This document shows, one piece after another, positions 44,481 through 54,457 of a DNA stretch of 64,000 nucleotides. This DNA is from Caenorhabditis elegans (Eukaryota > Nematoda > Chromadorea > Rhabditida > Rhabditidae): assembly GCF_000002985.6 (NCBI RefSeq), contig NC_003283.11, positions 3,472,001 to 3,536,000 of the forward strand, in the 5' to 3' direction. A program made the translations under genes and the position numbers. The notes beneath the pieces are model-generated. The model saw only the letters and a list, made by a program, of their open reading frames with translations, was not told the origin of the DNA and searched no databases. The stretch's first letter is position 1; each line of letters opens with the position of its first letter.

Positions 44481-46188
44481 CACATCTTAATTGGTTATTT
44501 TTAAAATGATCTAATTATCGTTACTGTTTTTCGAATAAAGTTTTGCAAATATAGTATTCAGCAAGTAGTACCTTACTAATATAATTATGAAAGTTTTATT
44601 ATAAAAACTCATGCAGATATTGCGGTCAAAAAAGTTACTGCTTACCTTCTGAACTAGAACTGTACAACACAGTATTCGGCTAATAGTATTTTGGTTTCGG
44701 AAAATAATATTCTTTGGAAATTTGTTTGATGAATATGAACCCTATTCTGTTTAATCTGAGTTGACTTAGAAGACAATTCAAAGTTTTAAAACGGATTGTA
44801 CTTTCGATTTCTTTTCAGAAAATTACTTAGTGGCCACAGTAGAAATTTTTCCAACACGTCTAATCCTTTCTACGTAATTATGTTTTTACAATTTCCTATG
44901 TGATTTGTGCCGGACAGATTAGCTTTTGTATTCAGTAACGTGAGACAAAAACAGGAACAAGTACAAAATTCGATAGACACCATCTCGATATGGAGAATGT
45001 ATTTGTGCTACAGTACCAATTGCCAAATTCAGATAGCGCCACCCACATTTCTGAATATCGTATCGTGATTCTGAATCATTGAATATTTTTGAAGACAAAA
45101 ACACATATGAGTAATTTTGATGAGAACAGAATATATTTGATTGAGTAAGAGAGAACAATAAATACAAAAAATCGAAAAATTGTATTGTGTTTTGATGGGG
45201 AAATGATTTATAAAAGAAGCTCATGTCATTGAATTTTTATTTAGTTCTGTTTAGCTTTTCTCACTTAGAGTTGAGCTGATAGTTTATTGCAGTGTGGAGC
45301 TTTAGTTCACAAACCGCATGGAAACGTTGAGCAATTTTCTGACAATCTACCATAGCCGAAAAATTTTCAGAACTATGTCATCATACAAATTTTCAGTCAG
45401 TGCATTTTCAATATTTTGGCAAACCGTAGGTTTGCTTAAAAACTTTTTTTGCAGACTTTTGATAATTTTTTTTTGATCTTTTTTTTTTAATGAATAAACA
45501 TTTGAAATTGTTTTGATCGGCACGGATGAAACAATTTTAAGTTTTTTTCACAAAACAAAATGCAACGGCTGGAAACAATTTTTTTTTTGAATTACCGTGA
45601 AACAAAGAGATTTGGTAACAAATTTTGATACATAATTAAACCGTATAATCAAAATTTGACGGTGATTTCAAAAACAAAATTGTTTCTAGCAGCTGCGACA
45701 TTGACAAATCGGTCAAATTTCAAATTTTAACTAATATTATGTCATTTGTTTAGCCATCACAACTTTATTCTGAGAAGTTTTCAAGAAGTTTCATTATGAA
45801 ATTCTGTGTTTTCAGACAATTTTGAGTCTAATAAAGCAATTAAAAAATTGGACTATACCACCATTAATATGATTTCAAGTATTCGTATAATGAATTATAC
45901 TAGAAAAACTCAAACTGTAAATTTTCTATTTTGAATACTTAACAACTGGGTTTTACTCTAACAATCAGAGAATAATGTATTGTATTTTGTGTTGCTAGAA
46001 GCAACTGGTTGTAGTATCTGATGTTAATTTCTGATCAGCAGATTATGAGTAATCTTTTTTCTAAAAATTTTAATCTCGCTTCTATAAAATCCCCCAGAAC
46101 GTGAGGCTCGATAGTTATTTTTCAATTGAAAGCATTTTTCGAATATTCACTTCTCTTTCCCATTTCGAATCTTGTAAATTATTCCAGA
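44481..46188. other. Intergenic region before str copy 4
   Basis: About 1.7 kb of AT-rich sequence with poly-T runs and no gene. The final 100 bp resembles the upstream DNA of str copy 2. Confidence 0.45.
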
Positions 46189-47801
46189 ATGCTTGGCAAA
46201 GAATGGAGTGCTCTGTTGAAACTGATTCAGGATGTTTCAGCGGTTTTCTCTATTGTGATCAACACTTTCCTGATCGCCTTAATTCTGACAAAATCCCCAA
46301 AACAGTTGGGCGCGTATAAATGGCTAATGATCTACATTTCGGTTTTTGAGATTTTTTACTCAATTCTGGATGTGGTGCTAGTTCCGGTACGTTCAACTTT
46401 TGATTGGGAACAATCAAAATTCTGGGAGAGTAGGATAATAAATGAGCGACTAGTTTTTTATTCGATTTATCTAGTCTAGACGAGCACGTGATGACAGGCT
46501 GTCCCATTACGGTTTGATCTACAAAAAATGCGGGACTTTTTTTTACCAGAAACATGTGACGTCATGAGCTTTAGCAGTGAGCCATCGGCGGCCGCAATTA
46601 GTGTCGGCTGCTCACTTAAATTGTACTCACTAAAACATTGTTCAGTGTATGCTAGTGTAAATAACTGTATGGTTTTCTAACAGCTGAGCAAAGTCGGATA
46701 TTTACTATTAGAGGTGCTTTGTAAGGCTATGAGTTTTAAAATTTTCAGCAACACTATTCCCACGGTCCCACATTTCTGGTCATCGTTGGTCTTAAGGACA
46801 AACTGTTCGGCCCCGCAGGCCTCCTTATTCTGAATTCCTGCTACTGGGGATGCTTCGGTGCATCGATGGCAGTTTTCGCTGTTCATTTTGTCTACCGATG
46901 GCTTGTTGTTACTGAGTGAGTATTAAAATTGAAACTCATCTGATAACCTTTTATATTTGCTCAGGCACCCATTGCTCGAGACATTTAACGGATGGAAAAT
47001 CTGGATTTGGTTCTCGGTTCCTATGTGGTACGGGTTGACTTGGATATGCACCGGATATATTCTCTCGGCACCAAATGAGCACACCTCGAGATTTATAAAG
47101 TAATTGTTTAATTTCAGTATTTTCTCATTGTCTAAATTTGAAATTCAGGGACAATGTAAAAGAGATATTCGACTTGGAATTTGATGAATATGTCTACTTG
47201 GGGCCATTTCTCTACGAGAAAACTGATAATGGAACTATTGATGTGCACATTGTGCCATTTATTGGGTTGGGCATAATTTCTGGAACTATTGTGAGTTGCA
47301 GTATAGGCAAGTTCGCATTATTCTCGTAATAAATTCCAGGTATCATCCATCATAATCGTCCTAGTCTTCGGTATTCTTTGCTACCAAAAAATCAATAAAC
47401 TAGTTGCCACTACTGCAGCTTCTGCCAAACTCATCAAGCTTCAGCGTCAACTGTTCTATGCCCTTGTTATCCAAACCCTAGTCCCTTTCATCTTAATGCA
47501 TATCCCAGCAGCAATAATGTTTGCGTTCGTTTTCCTGGACATTGATCTAGGCGTCTACAGTGCTGTTGTATCAATGACCATTGCAATTTATCCGGCAGTT
47601 GATCCTATTCCGACGTTGGTTATTGTTGAGAATTACAGAAAAACCATTATCAGTGAGAACTGAACTATTTTAAACAAAATCAGACAATTTCAAATTTCAG
47701 GGTACTTGAAACTAGATTGTGTCAAAAGATCTTCAGTAGCTGTAGCAACTTCCACGACAGAAGCAAGATCTGCAAAAGCTTCAGATCCCGTTCCATCTTA
47801 A
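46189..47801 (+). CDS. Serpentine receptor class R (str family), tandem copy 4
   Basis: Starts MLGKEWSALLKLIQDVSAVF and follows the shared exon plan. It has LTKSPKQLGAYKWLMIYISV, QHYSHGPTFLVIVGLKDKLF, GASMAVFAVHFVYRWLVVT, WICTGYILSAPNEHTSRFIK, FDEYVYLGPFLYEKTDNGTI, KLIKLQRQLFYALVIQTLVP, MHIPAAIMFAFVFLD and IAIYPAVDPIPTLVIVENYR. The tail is longer and more Ser/Ala-rich than in copies 2 and 3 (RYLKLDCVKRSSVAVATSTT ... SDPVPS). Intron 1 is enlarged by a dispersed repeat at 46485-46575. It is the last intact receptor before the tandem-repeat zone, and no disruption was seen. Confidence 0.9.
46485..46575. repeat. Dispersed TGTGACGTCA repeat in str copy 4 intron 1
   Basis: GACAGGCTGTCCCATTACGG, TTTGATCTACAAAAAATGCG and ACATGTGACGTCATGAGC, the same blocks in the same order as at 63849 and 13376. 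The copy is truncated on its right. Confidence 0.7.
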
Positions 47802-48109
47802 ATGTTTAGAAATAAAATTTGAAGGATAAAATTACGCATCGTCACTTTTTGAATAAGGTTTTAGGAACACTCTGGCAACATAGAGCAGAGTGGATGGGTA
47901 TATTTGAAATCAACTCGTTATTTGCCCGTTTTATTTTATTCGAGAGACTCGAGCCAAGAAAATGGTCTTCAAAAATTATGATTTTTATCAAGTGTAAAAT
48001 TAAAATCATTACTTATATATAAAAAATACATGAGGGATGTTACAATTGTAGTTTGTAGTCTGTGACGTCACACTTGCAAGGTGTTTCCGGCTGTTGGAGG
48101 GATTGTGGG
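47802..48109. other. Downstream region of str copy 4
   Basis: About 300 bp of 3' flank with an AATAAAA just past the stop. A TGACGTCA core at 48062 marks the edge of the repeat zone. No gene was seen. Confidence 0.4.
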
Positions 48110-48477
48110 TTGGGGTTAGTGGTGGGATATGGTCGGGGTACTGTAGTAGTGCTGTAGTAGTACTGTAGGAGTACTGTAGGATTACTATATTTTTTGAAAA
48201 ATTGGCTTTTCGTCTTTTGAAGTGATATTGCTTTGGGGTTAGTGTCGGGATATAGTTGGGGTACTGTAGTTGTACTGTAGAGGTACTGTAGGAGTACTGT
48301 AGGATTACTGTATTTTTGAAAAAAATTGGCTTTTCGTCTTTTGAAGTGATATTGCTTTGGGGTTAGTGTCGGGATATGGTTGGGGTACTGTAGTTGTACT
48401 GTAGAGGTACTGTAGGAATACTGTAGGATTACTGTAGTTTGGGAAAAATTGACTTTTCGTCTATTGAACGGATATTG
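48110..48477. repeat. Three tandem copies of a roughly 123-bp unit rich in TACTGTAG
   Basis: Each unit begins GGGTTAGTG(G/T)(T/C)GGGATAT, passes through four or five TACTGTAG/AGGTACTGTAGGA motifs, and ends GGCTTTTCGTCTTTTGAAGT, ATTGCTTTGG. The third unit grades into the next array at about 48470. Confidence 0.85.
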
Positions 48478-48484
48478 GAAACTT

Positions 48485-48770
48485 TGAGAAAATTCCGGAA
48501 TGCTCCAGAACCTTCTGGAAAATTCGAGAAAATTCTGGAATGTTCCAGAACCTTCTGGAAAATCCGAGAAAATTCTGGAATGTTCCAGAACCTTCTGGAA
48601 AATCCGAGAAAATTCCGGAATGCTCCAGAACCTTCTGGAAAATTCGAGAAAATTCTGGAATGTTCCAGAACCTTCTGGAAAATTTGAGAAAATTCTGGAA
48701 TGTTCCAGAACCTTCTGGAAAATTTGAGAAAATGCTGGAATGTTCCAGAACCTTCTGGAAAATTCGAGAA
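48485..48770. promoter_or_regulatory. Continuous array of phased heat-shock-element pentamers
   Basis: A 40-bp unit repeated about seven times, but with a deeper 10-bp period: about 29 successive decamers fit nnTTCnnGAA, for example TTCCAGAACCTTCTGGAA and AATTCGAGAA. That is alternating nTTCn and nGAAn pentamers, the binding form of trimeric heat shock factor. Decamer spacing stays at 10 bp throughout. Departures are single-base (CTC, TCC, TTT or TGC for TTC); the GAA half is kept in every unit. Function is inferred. Confidence 0.85.
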
Positions 48771-48775
48771 AATTC

Positions 48776-48832
48776 GTGGTGAGACCCTTCGTGGTGAGAC
48801 CCTTCGTGGTGAGACCCATCTTGGCGAGACCC
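48776..48832. repeat. Four 15-bp GGTGAGACCC units
   Basis: GAGACCC recurs at 48781, 48796, 48811 and 48826, exactly 15 bp apart, within GTGGTGAGACCCTTC. On the minus strand this reads GGGTCTC, similar to a heat-shock-associated motif I recall being reported in C. elegans, though I cannot confirm the published consensus. Confidence 0.75.
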
Positions 48833-48844
48833 ATAATTTTCTGA

Positions 48845-49940
48845 TAAAAAATTTTGGCGGGAAATTCAAATTTTCAGATAAAAAATTTTGGCGGGAAATT
48901 CAAATTTTCTGTGAAAATTTTTGGCGGGAATTCAAATTTTCTGTGAAAAATTTTGGCGGGAATTCAACATTTCTGTGAAAAATTTTGGCGGGAATTCAAA
49001 ATTTCTGTGAAAATTTTTAGCGGGAATTCAAATTTTCAGATAAAAAATTTTGGCGGGAAATTCAAATTTTCTGTGAAAAATTTTGGCGGGAATTCAAATT
49101 TTCTGTGAAAAATTTTGGCGGGAATTCAACATTTCTGTGAAAAATTTTGGCGGGAATTCAAAATTTCTGTGAAAATTTTTAGCGGGAATTCAAATTTTCT
49201 GTGAAAAATTTTGGCGGGAATTCAAAATTTCTGTGAAAAATTTTGGCGGGAATTCAAAATTTCTGTGAAAAATTTTGGCGGGAATTCAAATTTTCTGTGA
49301 AAAATTGTGGCGGGAATTCAAAATTTCTGTGAAAATTTTTAGCGGGAATTCAAATTTTCTGTGAAAAATTTTGGCGGGAATTCAAAATTTCTGTGAAAAA
49401 TTTTGGCGGGAATTCAGAATTTCTGTGAAAAATTTTGGCGGGAATTCAAATTTTCTGTGAAAAATTTTGGCGGGAATTCAAATTTTCTGTGAAAAATTTT
49501 GGCGGGAATTCAAAATTTCTTTGAAAAATTTTGGCGGGAATTCAAAATTTCTGTGAAAAATTTTGGCGGGAATTCAAACTTTCTGTGAAAAGTTTTGGCG
49601 GGAATTCAAAATTTCTATGAAAAATTTTGGCGGGAATTCAAATTTTCTGTGAAAAATTTTAACGGGAATTCAAGTTTTCTGTGAAAAATTTTGGCGGGAA
49701 TTCAAATTTTCTGTGAAAAATTGTGGCGGGAATTCAAAATTTCTGTGAAAAATTTTGGCGGGAATTCAAAATTTCTGTGAAAAAATTTGGCGGGAATTCA
49801 AAATTTCTATGAAAAATTTTGGCGGGAATTCAAGTTTTCTATGAAAAATTTTGGCGGGAATTCAAATTTTCTGTGAAAAATTTTGGCGGGAATTCAAATT
49901 TTCTGTGAAAAATTTTGGCGGGAATTCAAAATTTCTGAAA
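48845..49940. repeat. About 34 tandem 31-32-bp units carrying TTTTGGCGGGAATTC
   Basis: The unit is AATTCAAATTTTCTGTG then AAAAATTTTGGCGGG. Nearly every copy keeps TTTGGCGGGAA, which matches the E2F/DP consensus (TTTGGCGGGAAA or its complement TTTCCCGCCAAA). Rare variants read AGCGGG, AACGGG or TGTGGCGGG. Two unit types alternate (AAATTTTC and AAAATTTC), showing higher-order duplication. The 32-bp period is close to three helical turns. Confidence 0.88.
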
Positions 49941-49944
49941 AAAA

Positions 49945-50077
49945 AACTGGAATGTTCCAGAAGTTTCTAGAAAATTCGAGAAAAGTCTGTAATGTTCCAG
50001 AACTTTCTAGAAAAATCGGGAAAATTCTCGAATGTTCCAGAATTTTCTAGAAAATTCGAGAAAAGTCTGGAATGTTC
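49945..50077. promoter_or_regulatory. Second heat-shock-element array
   Basis: About 13 decamers again in nnTTCnnGAA phase: GAATGTTCCAGAAGTTTCT, AGAAAATTCGAGAA, GTTCCAGAATTTTCTAGAA. Unlike the first array it contains TTCTAGAA, the classical C. elegans core. It resembles a diverged sister of the 48485 array on the other side of the GGCGGG array. Degenerate TTCTAGAACC-type motifs continue to about 50260. Confidence 0.75.
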
Positions 50078-50404
50078 AATTCCCTGAAAAAATTCAAGAA
50101 ACTTCTGCGAAGTTCTAGAACCTTTCAAGTTTTGATACTCCTAGAATATTCTGAAGTTTTAAGAATTAAAAAAAAACCAGAAATTGTTATAGATAATTTC
50201 CAAAAACGCTCGCCAAAAACTTTCGGAAAGGACCGGAAAAAGTCTCATAAAAGTTCCAGGAAACTTGAGGTTTTAAAATTGTAATTGCTTAAAATTAAGT
50301 ATATAATATTTATGTTGCTCGAAAACTTCCGGAAAACAAGGAAAAAAACGTTCCATCTGCAGTGAAATGCTTAGAAATTTCAGAATTTGATTTTAATTTT
50401 GAGT

Positions 50405-50450
50405 ACGCCAGTCGGAGCACGCGCTTCAGCGCGTGCGAACGGCTGGTGTG
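50405..50450. repeat. GC-rich hairpin
   Basis: GCACGCGCTTCAGCGCGTGC is an 8-bp perfect stem with a TTCA loop, extended imperfectly by CGCCAGTCG and CGGCTGGTG on the outside. It could be the terminal hairpin of the element that brought the arrays; no clear Helitron CTRR terminus follows. Confidence 0.6.
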
Positions 50451-50495
50451 AAAATATTTCAAATTATTTGCTCTCGTTGAAAATCGACAATTCAA

Positions 50496-51457
50496 TCAGC
50501 ATTGTATCACTCCAATAGAATTTCTTTGCAAATGCAAACGAGTAGAATGATAATGCGATGTTGATATTTTTGAAGGTTCATAGAAAATCTTTCTGACAGC
50601 ATTCCGATAAAGGGCATGAAGCAGAAGCAGTGCATTTGTTGATACAAATCCATGAAATGAAGCAATAGTCAGCATAATGTTCATTGCTGCCTGATTGTGA
50701 TATTTAATCAATGTTGACGCCGCTGTATAAATCAACGGGCATACGAAGCAAGTCAATGGGATTTCCATCTGCATCACCAGAGAAATGCAGAATCGCTTTT
50801 GAAGTTGAAAAGTTGCCTATGATATTTTCTGGTGTCGAAATTGTTGGAGTATGTTCCAAATTAGAAGAACACCGAAGCCAATCATTTCCCAACAAATAAC
50901 TGACATCGCAGAGAATGCTCCGATAAAAGTATAAGTTATGTTCTGACATAACACAAATACCGGAGCATGGTAGATGTAGTCAGGTAGGCAGGGAAGTTTC
51001 TAGAAAACAAAATTTTCAGTGCAATTTTCGCTTTTTTTTTAAATTAAACAAAAGTTTTATAAAAGTTTTACTATGATAACTGATCATTTTTGCGCTATAA
51101 GAATAGTTTTCAACCTCCATAACGTCGATTTGGTAAAACAAATTCTGAAACTCTTAGAGAACAACTAAAAATAGTTATTCTAACCTCAAACAAATGCTGA
51201 AGAGCGATTTCCTGATCTGGAACAAAAAGATCCACTGGGACCAATAGAATAATTACAACGATATAGTGTGCCGCGAGGCATAATTTCCTCCAGAATGTCC
51301 ATCGTGTGTTATAGGAAGTTGTGCAAATAATGTAGAATCGATTCTCAAATATGGATACTATACTATGATAAGCTTGCACCTGCATTCTTTTGTTTGCTAT
51401 CATTTTTTCATGACGCGACGCGAGGACAATAATCAAAGTAAATACACAAACACTCAT
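50496..51457 (-). pseudogene. Serpentine receptor class H (srh) pseudogene, N-terminally truncated with in-frame TAG
   Basis: The open part starts MSVCVFTLIIVLASRHEKMI at 51457 and continues QAYHSIVSIFENRFYIICTT, LLVPVDLFVPDQEIALQHLF, then an exon KLPCLPDYIYHAPVFVL, CWEMIGFGVLLIWNILQQF. A TAG at 50817-50819 interrupts the frame, which then continues correctly with ATFQLQKRFCISLVMQMEIP, HNQAAMNIMLTIASFHG and STNALLLLHALYRNAVRKIF. These are class H marks from TM3 to the C-terminus. TM1 and TM2 are missing: the next 136 bp upstream are the start region of the NADAR gene. It is disabled by both the missing N-terminus and the stop. Confidence 0.8.
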
Positions 51458-51593
51458 GTGTTTCCTTACTCAATTCAACATAAATGTTTCGCAATTTTTC
51501 AAAATATTACTGGCGCTTATAAATACGAGTAATGATGTCTTCGCAAAATATTCAACGTTAATTTTTTACTAACAACAGTTTTTCAGAATAAAA

Positions 51594-52575
51594 ATGCATA
51601 CAAAGGTGTACGTTTCCGAAGACCGCACAAAAGTATTCGTGCTTTTCTATGAAGCAGCATGCGTATTTTCAAATTTCTATCCCTCCGGCTTTGAGGCTAA
51701 ACCTGTTGAGAATTTTTTGAAAGATACGGAGAAAAAGGAGAAGCTGCTGAAATTCACTTGTAGTGAGCAATATTTCATGTAATCTTGACATCATTTTTTG
51801 TTAAAATAAAACTAGAAATTTTCAGGTACAATAAGGCGTTGCTAGTTGGGGACATGGACATCGCAGAGCAGATTTTGAAGGAAACTAATCCAATGAAGAT
51901 GAAGCTGCTGGGAAGAAAGCTGAGCATGACAAAGGAGCAATTGAAATTGTGAGTTAAACAGGCGGTCTTATGTCTGGACTGTGCTTGGTGAATTTTTTCA
52001 AATAAGTATACCTCCGGAACTAGAAATGCTAATTTAAAAAATTTAACTAACAAACTATGAAAAGGTCTATGTGTTTTTACATGTTTGAATTATTTCATAA
52101 GCCAAAGCTTAATCCTGGTAAGAAATAAAGCATCCGACATCTTGTGAGTTCATTTCTGACTAACGGACAGGCAAAAAAAAGCACAACTACTTTCAGATGG
52201 TCTCAAAAATCAAAGGATGTAATGTACCGCGCATGTTTGGAGAAGTTTTCTCAAAACGAAGATTGTCGGATGATCTTGTTCCGTACCCATGGAATGAAAC
52301 TTGTGGAGGCCTCACCAACCGATAAAATTTGGGGAATTGGTAAATGAATCTTAAATTTGTAATACAAAATATATGAAGTAATTTCAGGTCTTGACAAAGC
52401 AGACCAGCGGTGTGAAGATGAACGAAACTGGAGAGGATCGAACTGGCTTGGAGAAGTTTTGGATCAAGTCCGAGAAGAACTGTGGACGAGGCAGGAGTTC
52501 AAGTCTAACAGAGAGCAGATTCTAAAGGAGAGCCTGGAAACTAGATGCCAAATTTTGGAGCATTTCTCACATTAA
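51594..52575 (+). CDS. NADAR (DUF1768, YbiA-like) protein, tandem copy 1
   Basis: Four exons, 51594-51778, 51826-51948, 52197-52339 and 52388-52575, join in frame to 212 residues, a near full-length single-domain protein. Family blocks are FSNFYPSGFEAK (about residues 27-38), CSEQYFMYNKALLVGD (57-72), LGRKLSMTKEQL, WSQKSKDVMYRACLEKFSQN, LVEASPTDKIWGIG and NWRGSNWLGEVLDQVREEL. NADAR enzymes are N-glycosidases; members remove ADP-ribose from modified guanine or cleave riboflavin precursors. The protein has no signal peptide, so it is cytosolic or nuclear. Its role in worms is unknown. The promoter is very short, backing onto the srh pseudogene. Its paralogue follows 0.7 kb downstream. Confidence 0.88.
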
Positions 52576-53293
52576 CTTATCAATTTTTATGGAGAGACAA
52601 AAAGTTTTGAGTTTTGGCCAAATTAAAATTTAAATGTCCACGATTTTGTGAAGGTTTTGCACGATGGAATAAAGAGTTTTCCACATTTCAATATTTTTCT
52701 GTTTAACTTAAAGTTTACCTCTGACAGAATATACCCGTTAAAAAATTCCTAAACTTTATAATAATATGTTTTCAATTTTGCAAAAACAAAATTAGGGGCA
52801 AATTATTTTTTGAATCCCGCTCAAATTAATGACATAGAGTTGACATTTTTGTGGTTTTTGGCTGAACTTCTTTGCGTTTTGGTAATTTTTTGTTTTATCT
52901 AAAAAAAAATCAACAAAACAATTAAAAATTGTTCTGCGGAAAAATGTTTGAAATGTTCAAAAATAATTTTTATAAAAATTAAAATTAAATTTAAAAAAAA
53001 TAGAAGAGCCAATATCTATAATAATCCATAATACTACAGCCTTTTAATTTTTGCAAAATTGAGAAACATTTCAAAAATTTAGATATTTCAGGTTTTGTTC
53101 TCAGAAATTACACCTTGGAGTCCGTTTCCCCTTTTAAAAATTCTGCAACCATGCCAAACACCATAGTAACAAAGTTGGATGGATTAGAGAAAAATAGCAT
53201 TTTAAAATGTTGTTTCGCAATCTTTCGAAACGTTACGACTTCTGTTTTTGTGAAGACACATTTTCATTTTTTCCATATTTATATTAGAGCAAA
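52576..53293. other. Intergenic region between the two NADAR genes
   Basis: About 720 bp, AT-rich, with no gene. The spacing and separate upstream DNA argue for independent promoters, not an operon, although spacing alone does not exclude co-transcription. Confidence 0.5.
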
Positions 53294-54178
53294 ATGCCTG
53301 TCAAAACTTACATTTCTCCGGACCAAACCAAACAATTTGTATTTTTTTACAAATTTGACTGTGTATTTTCCAACTTTTATCCATGCGAATTTTCTGCTCA
53401 AGAATTCGAGAACGATGTAGAAAAAAATGTCAATTTCAATTGCAGTGAGCAGTATTTTATGTAAGTTTTGTCATTTTTAGCATTTGTTTTTCTAGAACAT
53501 TATATTTAGGTACCATAAAGCTTTGTTGGTTGGGGACTCTGAAATCGCTGGGAAAATTCTGAAGGAGACTGATCCTAGAAAAATGAAAAGGCTAGGAAGG
53601 CAATTGAGTATGAGCAAGAAGCAATTGGAAGAGTAAGTCGAGAGAATTTGAGTTTTTTTCAAGGAGTTTATATTTTTGCAGATGGTCTCAAAATTCTAAA
53701 GAAGTTATGTATAACGGGTGTCTTGAAAAGTTTTCCCAAAATAATGTTTGCCGTGAAAATCTGTTCAGAACTCATGGTATGAGACTTGTAGAAGCATCGC
53801 CAATGGATAGAATATGGGGAATTGGTAGGTTTTCTTTTGTGCATTTTTCCAGTAGAACCTAGGATATTTAATCTCAAATTTTTGTATTTTGGCTAACTTT
53901 TTTAAACGTTTTTAAGCTTCCCAAAGGTACTGTAACTTTTTTTTAAATTATGAAACATTCTACAATGACGTCTTCACCTTTCAATTACAGGACTGAGCCA
54001 CCACGACAAACGATGTGAAAATGAGCAAACTTGGAGAGGAACTAATTGGATGGGTTCCGTTTTGGATAAAGTTCGAGAGGAATTATGGACAAAGTCAGAG
54101 TACCAGCAGTTGAGATTGGAAATTGAAAAGGAGATTGTTGAGACGAGATGTAAGCAGCTGGAATCATTTTCTCATTGA
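53294..54178 (+). CDS. NADAR (DUF1768, YbiA-like) protein, tandem copy 2
   Basis: Starts MPVKTYISPDQTKQFVFFYK, with FDCVFSNFYPCEFSAQEFEN, CSEQYFMYHKALLVGDSEIA, LGRQLSMSKKQLEEWSQNSK, LEKFSQNNVCRENLFRTHG, LVEASPMDRIWGIG, WRGTNWMGSVLDKVREELW and a closing LESFSH. Four exons at the same positions as in copy 1 prove tandem duplication. The main difference is a shortened stretch between FSNFYP and CSEQYFM, with a few residues deleted. All other blocks, including EASP..D..WGIG, are intact, so both copies should fold and may be active. About 210 residues. Confidence 0.87.
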
Positions 54179-54457
54179 TTAATTTTTAAACCCTATTTTT
54201 AATTTTATTTCTGTTGTATTTTTCTAAAACAGTACATCGCTCAAATTGTCTTATGGTGTCTAAAGCATAGGCCTTCGACCATCACACACAATCATCTGCT
54301 GACGTTCTTTATTGAAAAAACTTATTATCTATTTCCCAATATTCAACTTTACGATAACATCCGGTCTCCCACGTATTATTACAATCAATTGTTTTCTCAC
54401 CAACTTTTCTACATTTTTTTCAATCACTACTTTCTAAAGTCGTATTAAATTATTATC

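Noticed and set aside
48040-48834. 264-codon minus-strand frame as a protein-coding gene
   Set aside because: It lies entirely in tandem repeats, has no domain, and equally long frames exist on the other strand.
48845-49940. Regular 32-bp array resembling a CRISPR array
   Set aside because: Units are contiguous with no unique spacers, the host is a eukaryote and no cas genes are present. It is a minisatellite.
50405-50450. tRNA or structured RNA gene
   Set aside because: The stem is only a simple hairpin; no A-box, B-box or cloverleaf can be drawn.
51594-54178. Operon of the two NADAR genes
   Set aside because: The gap is about 720 bp with no visible trans-splicing context; worm operons usually have about 100-bp gaps.
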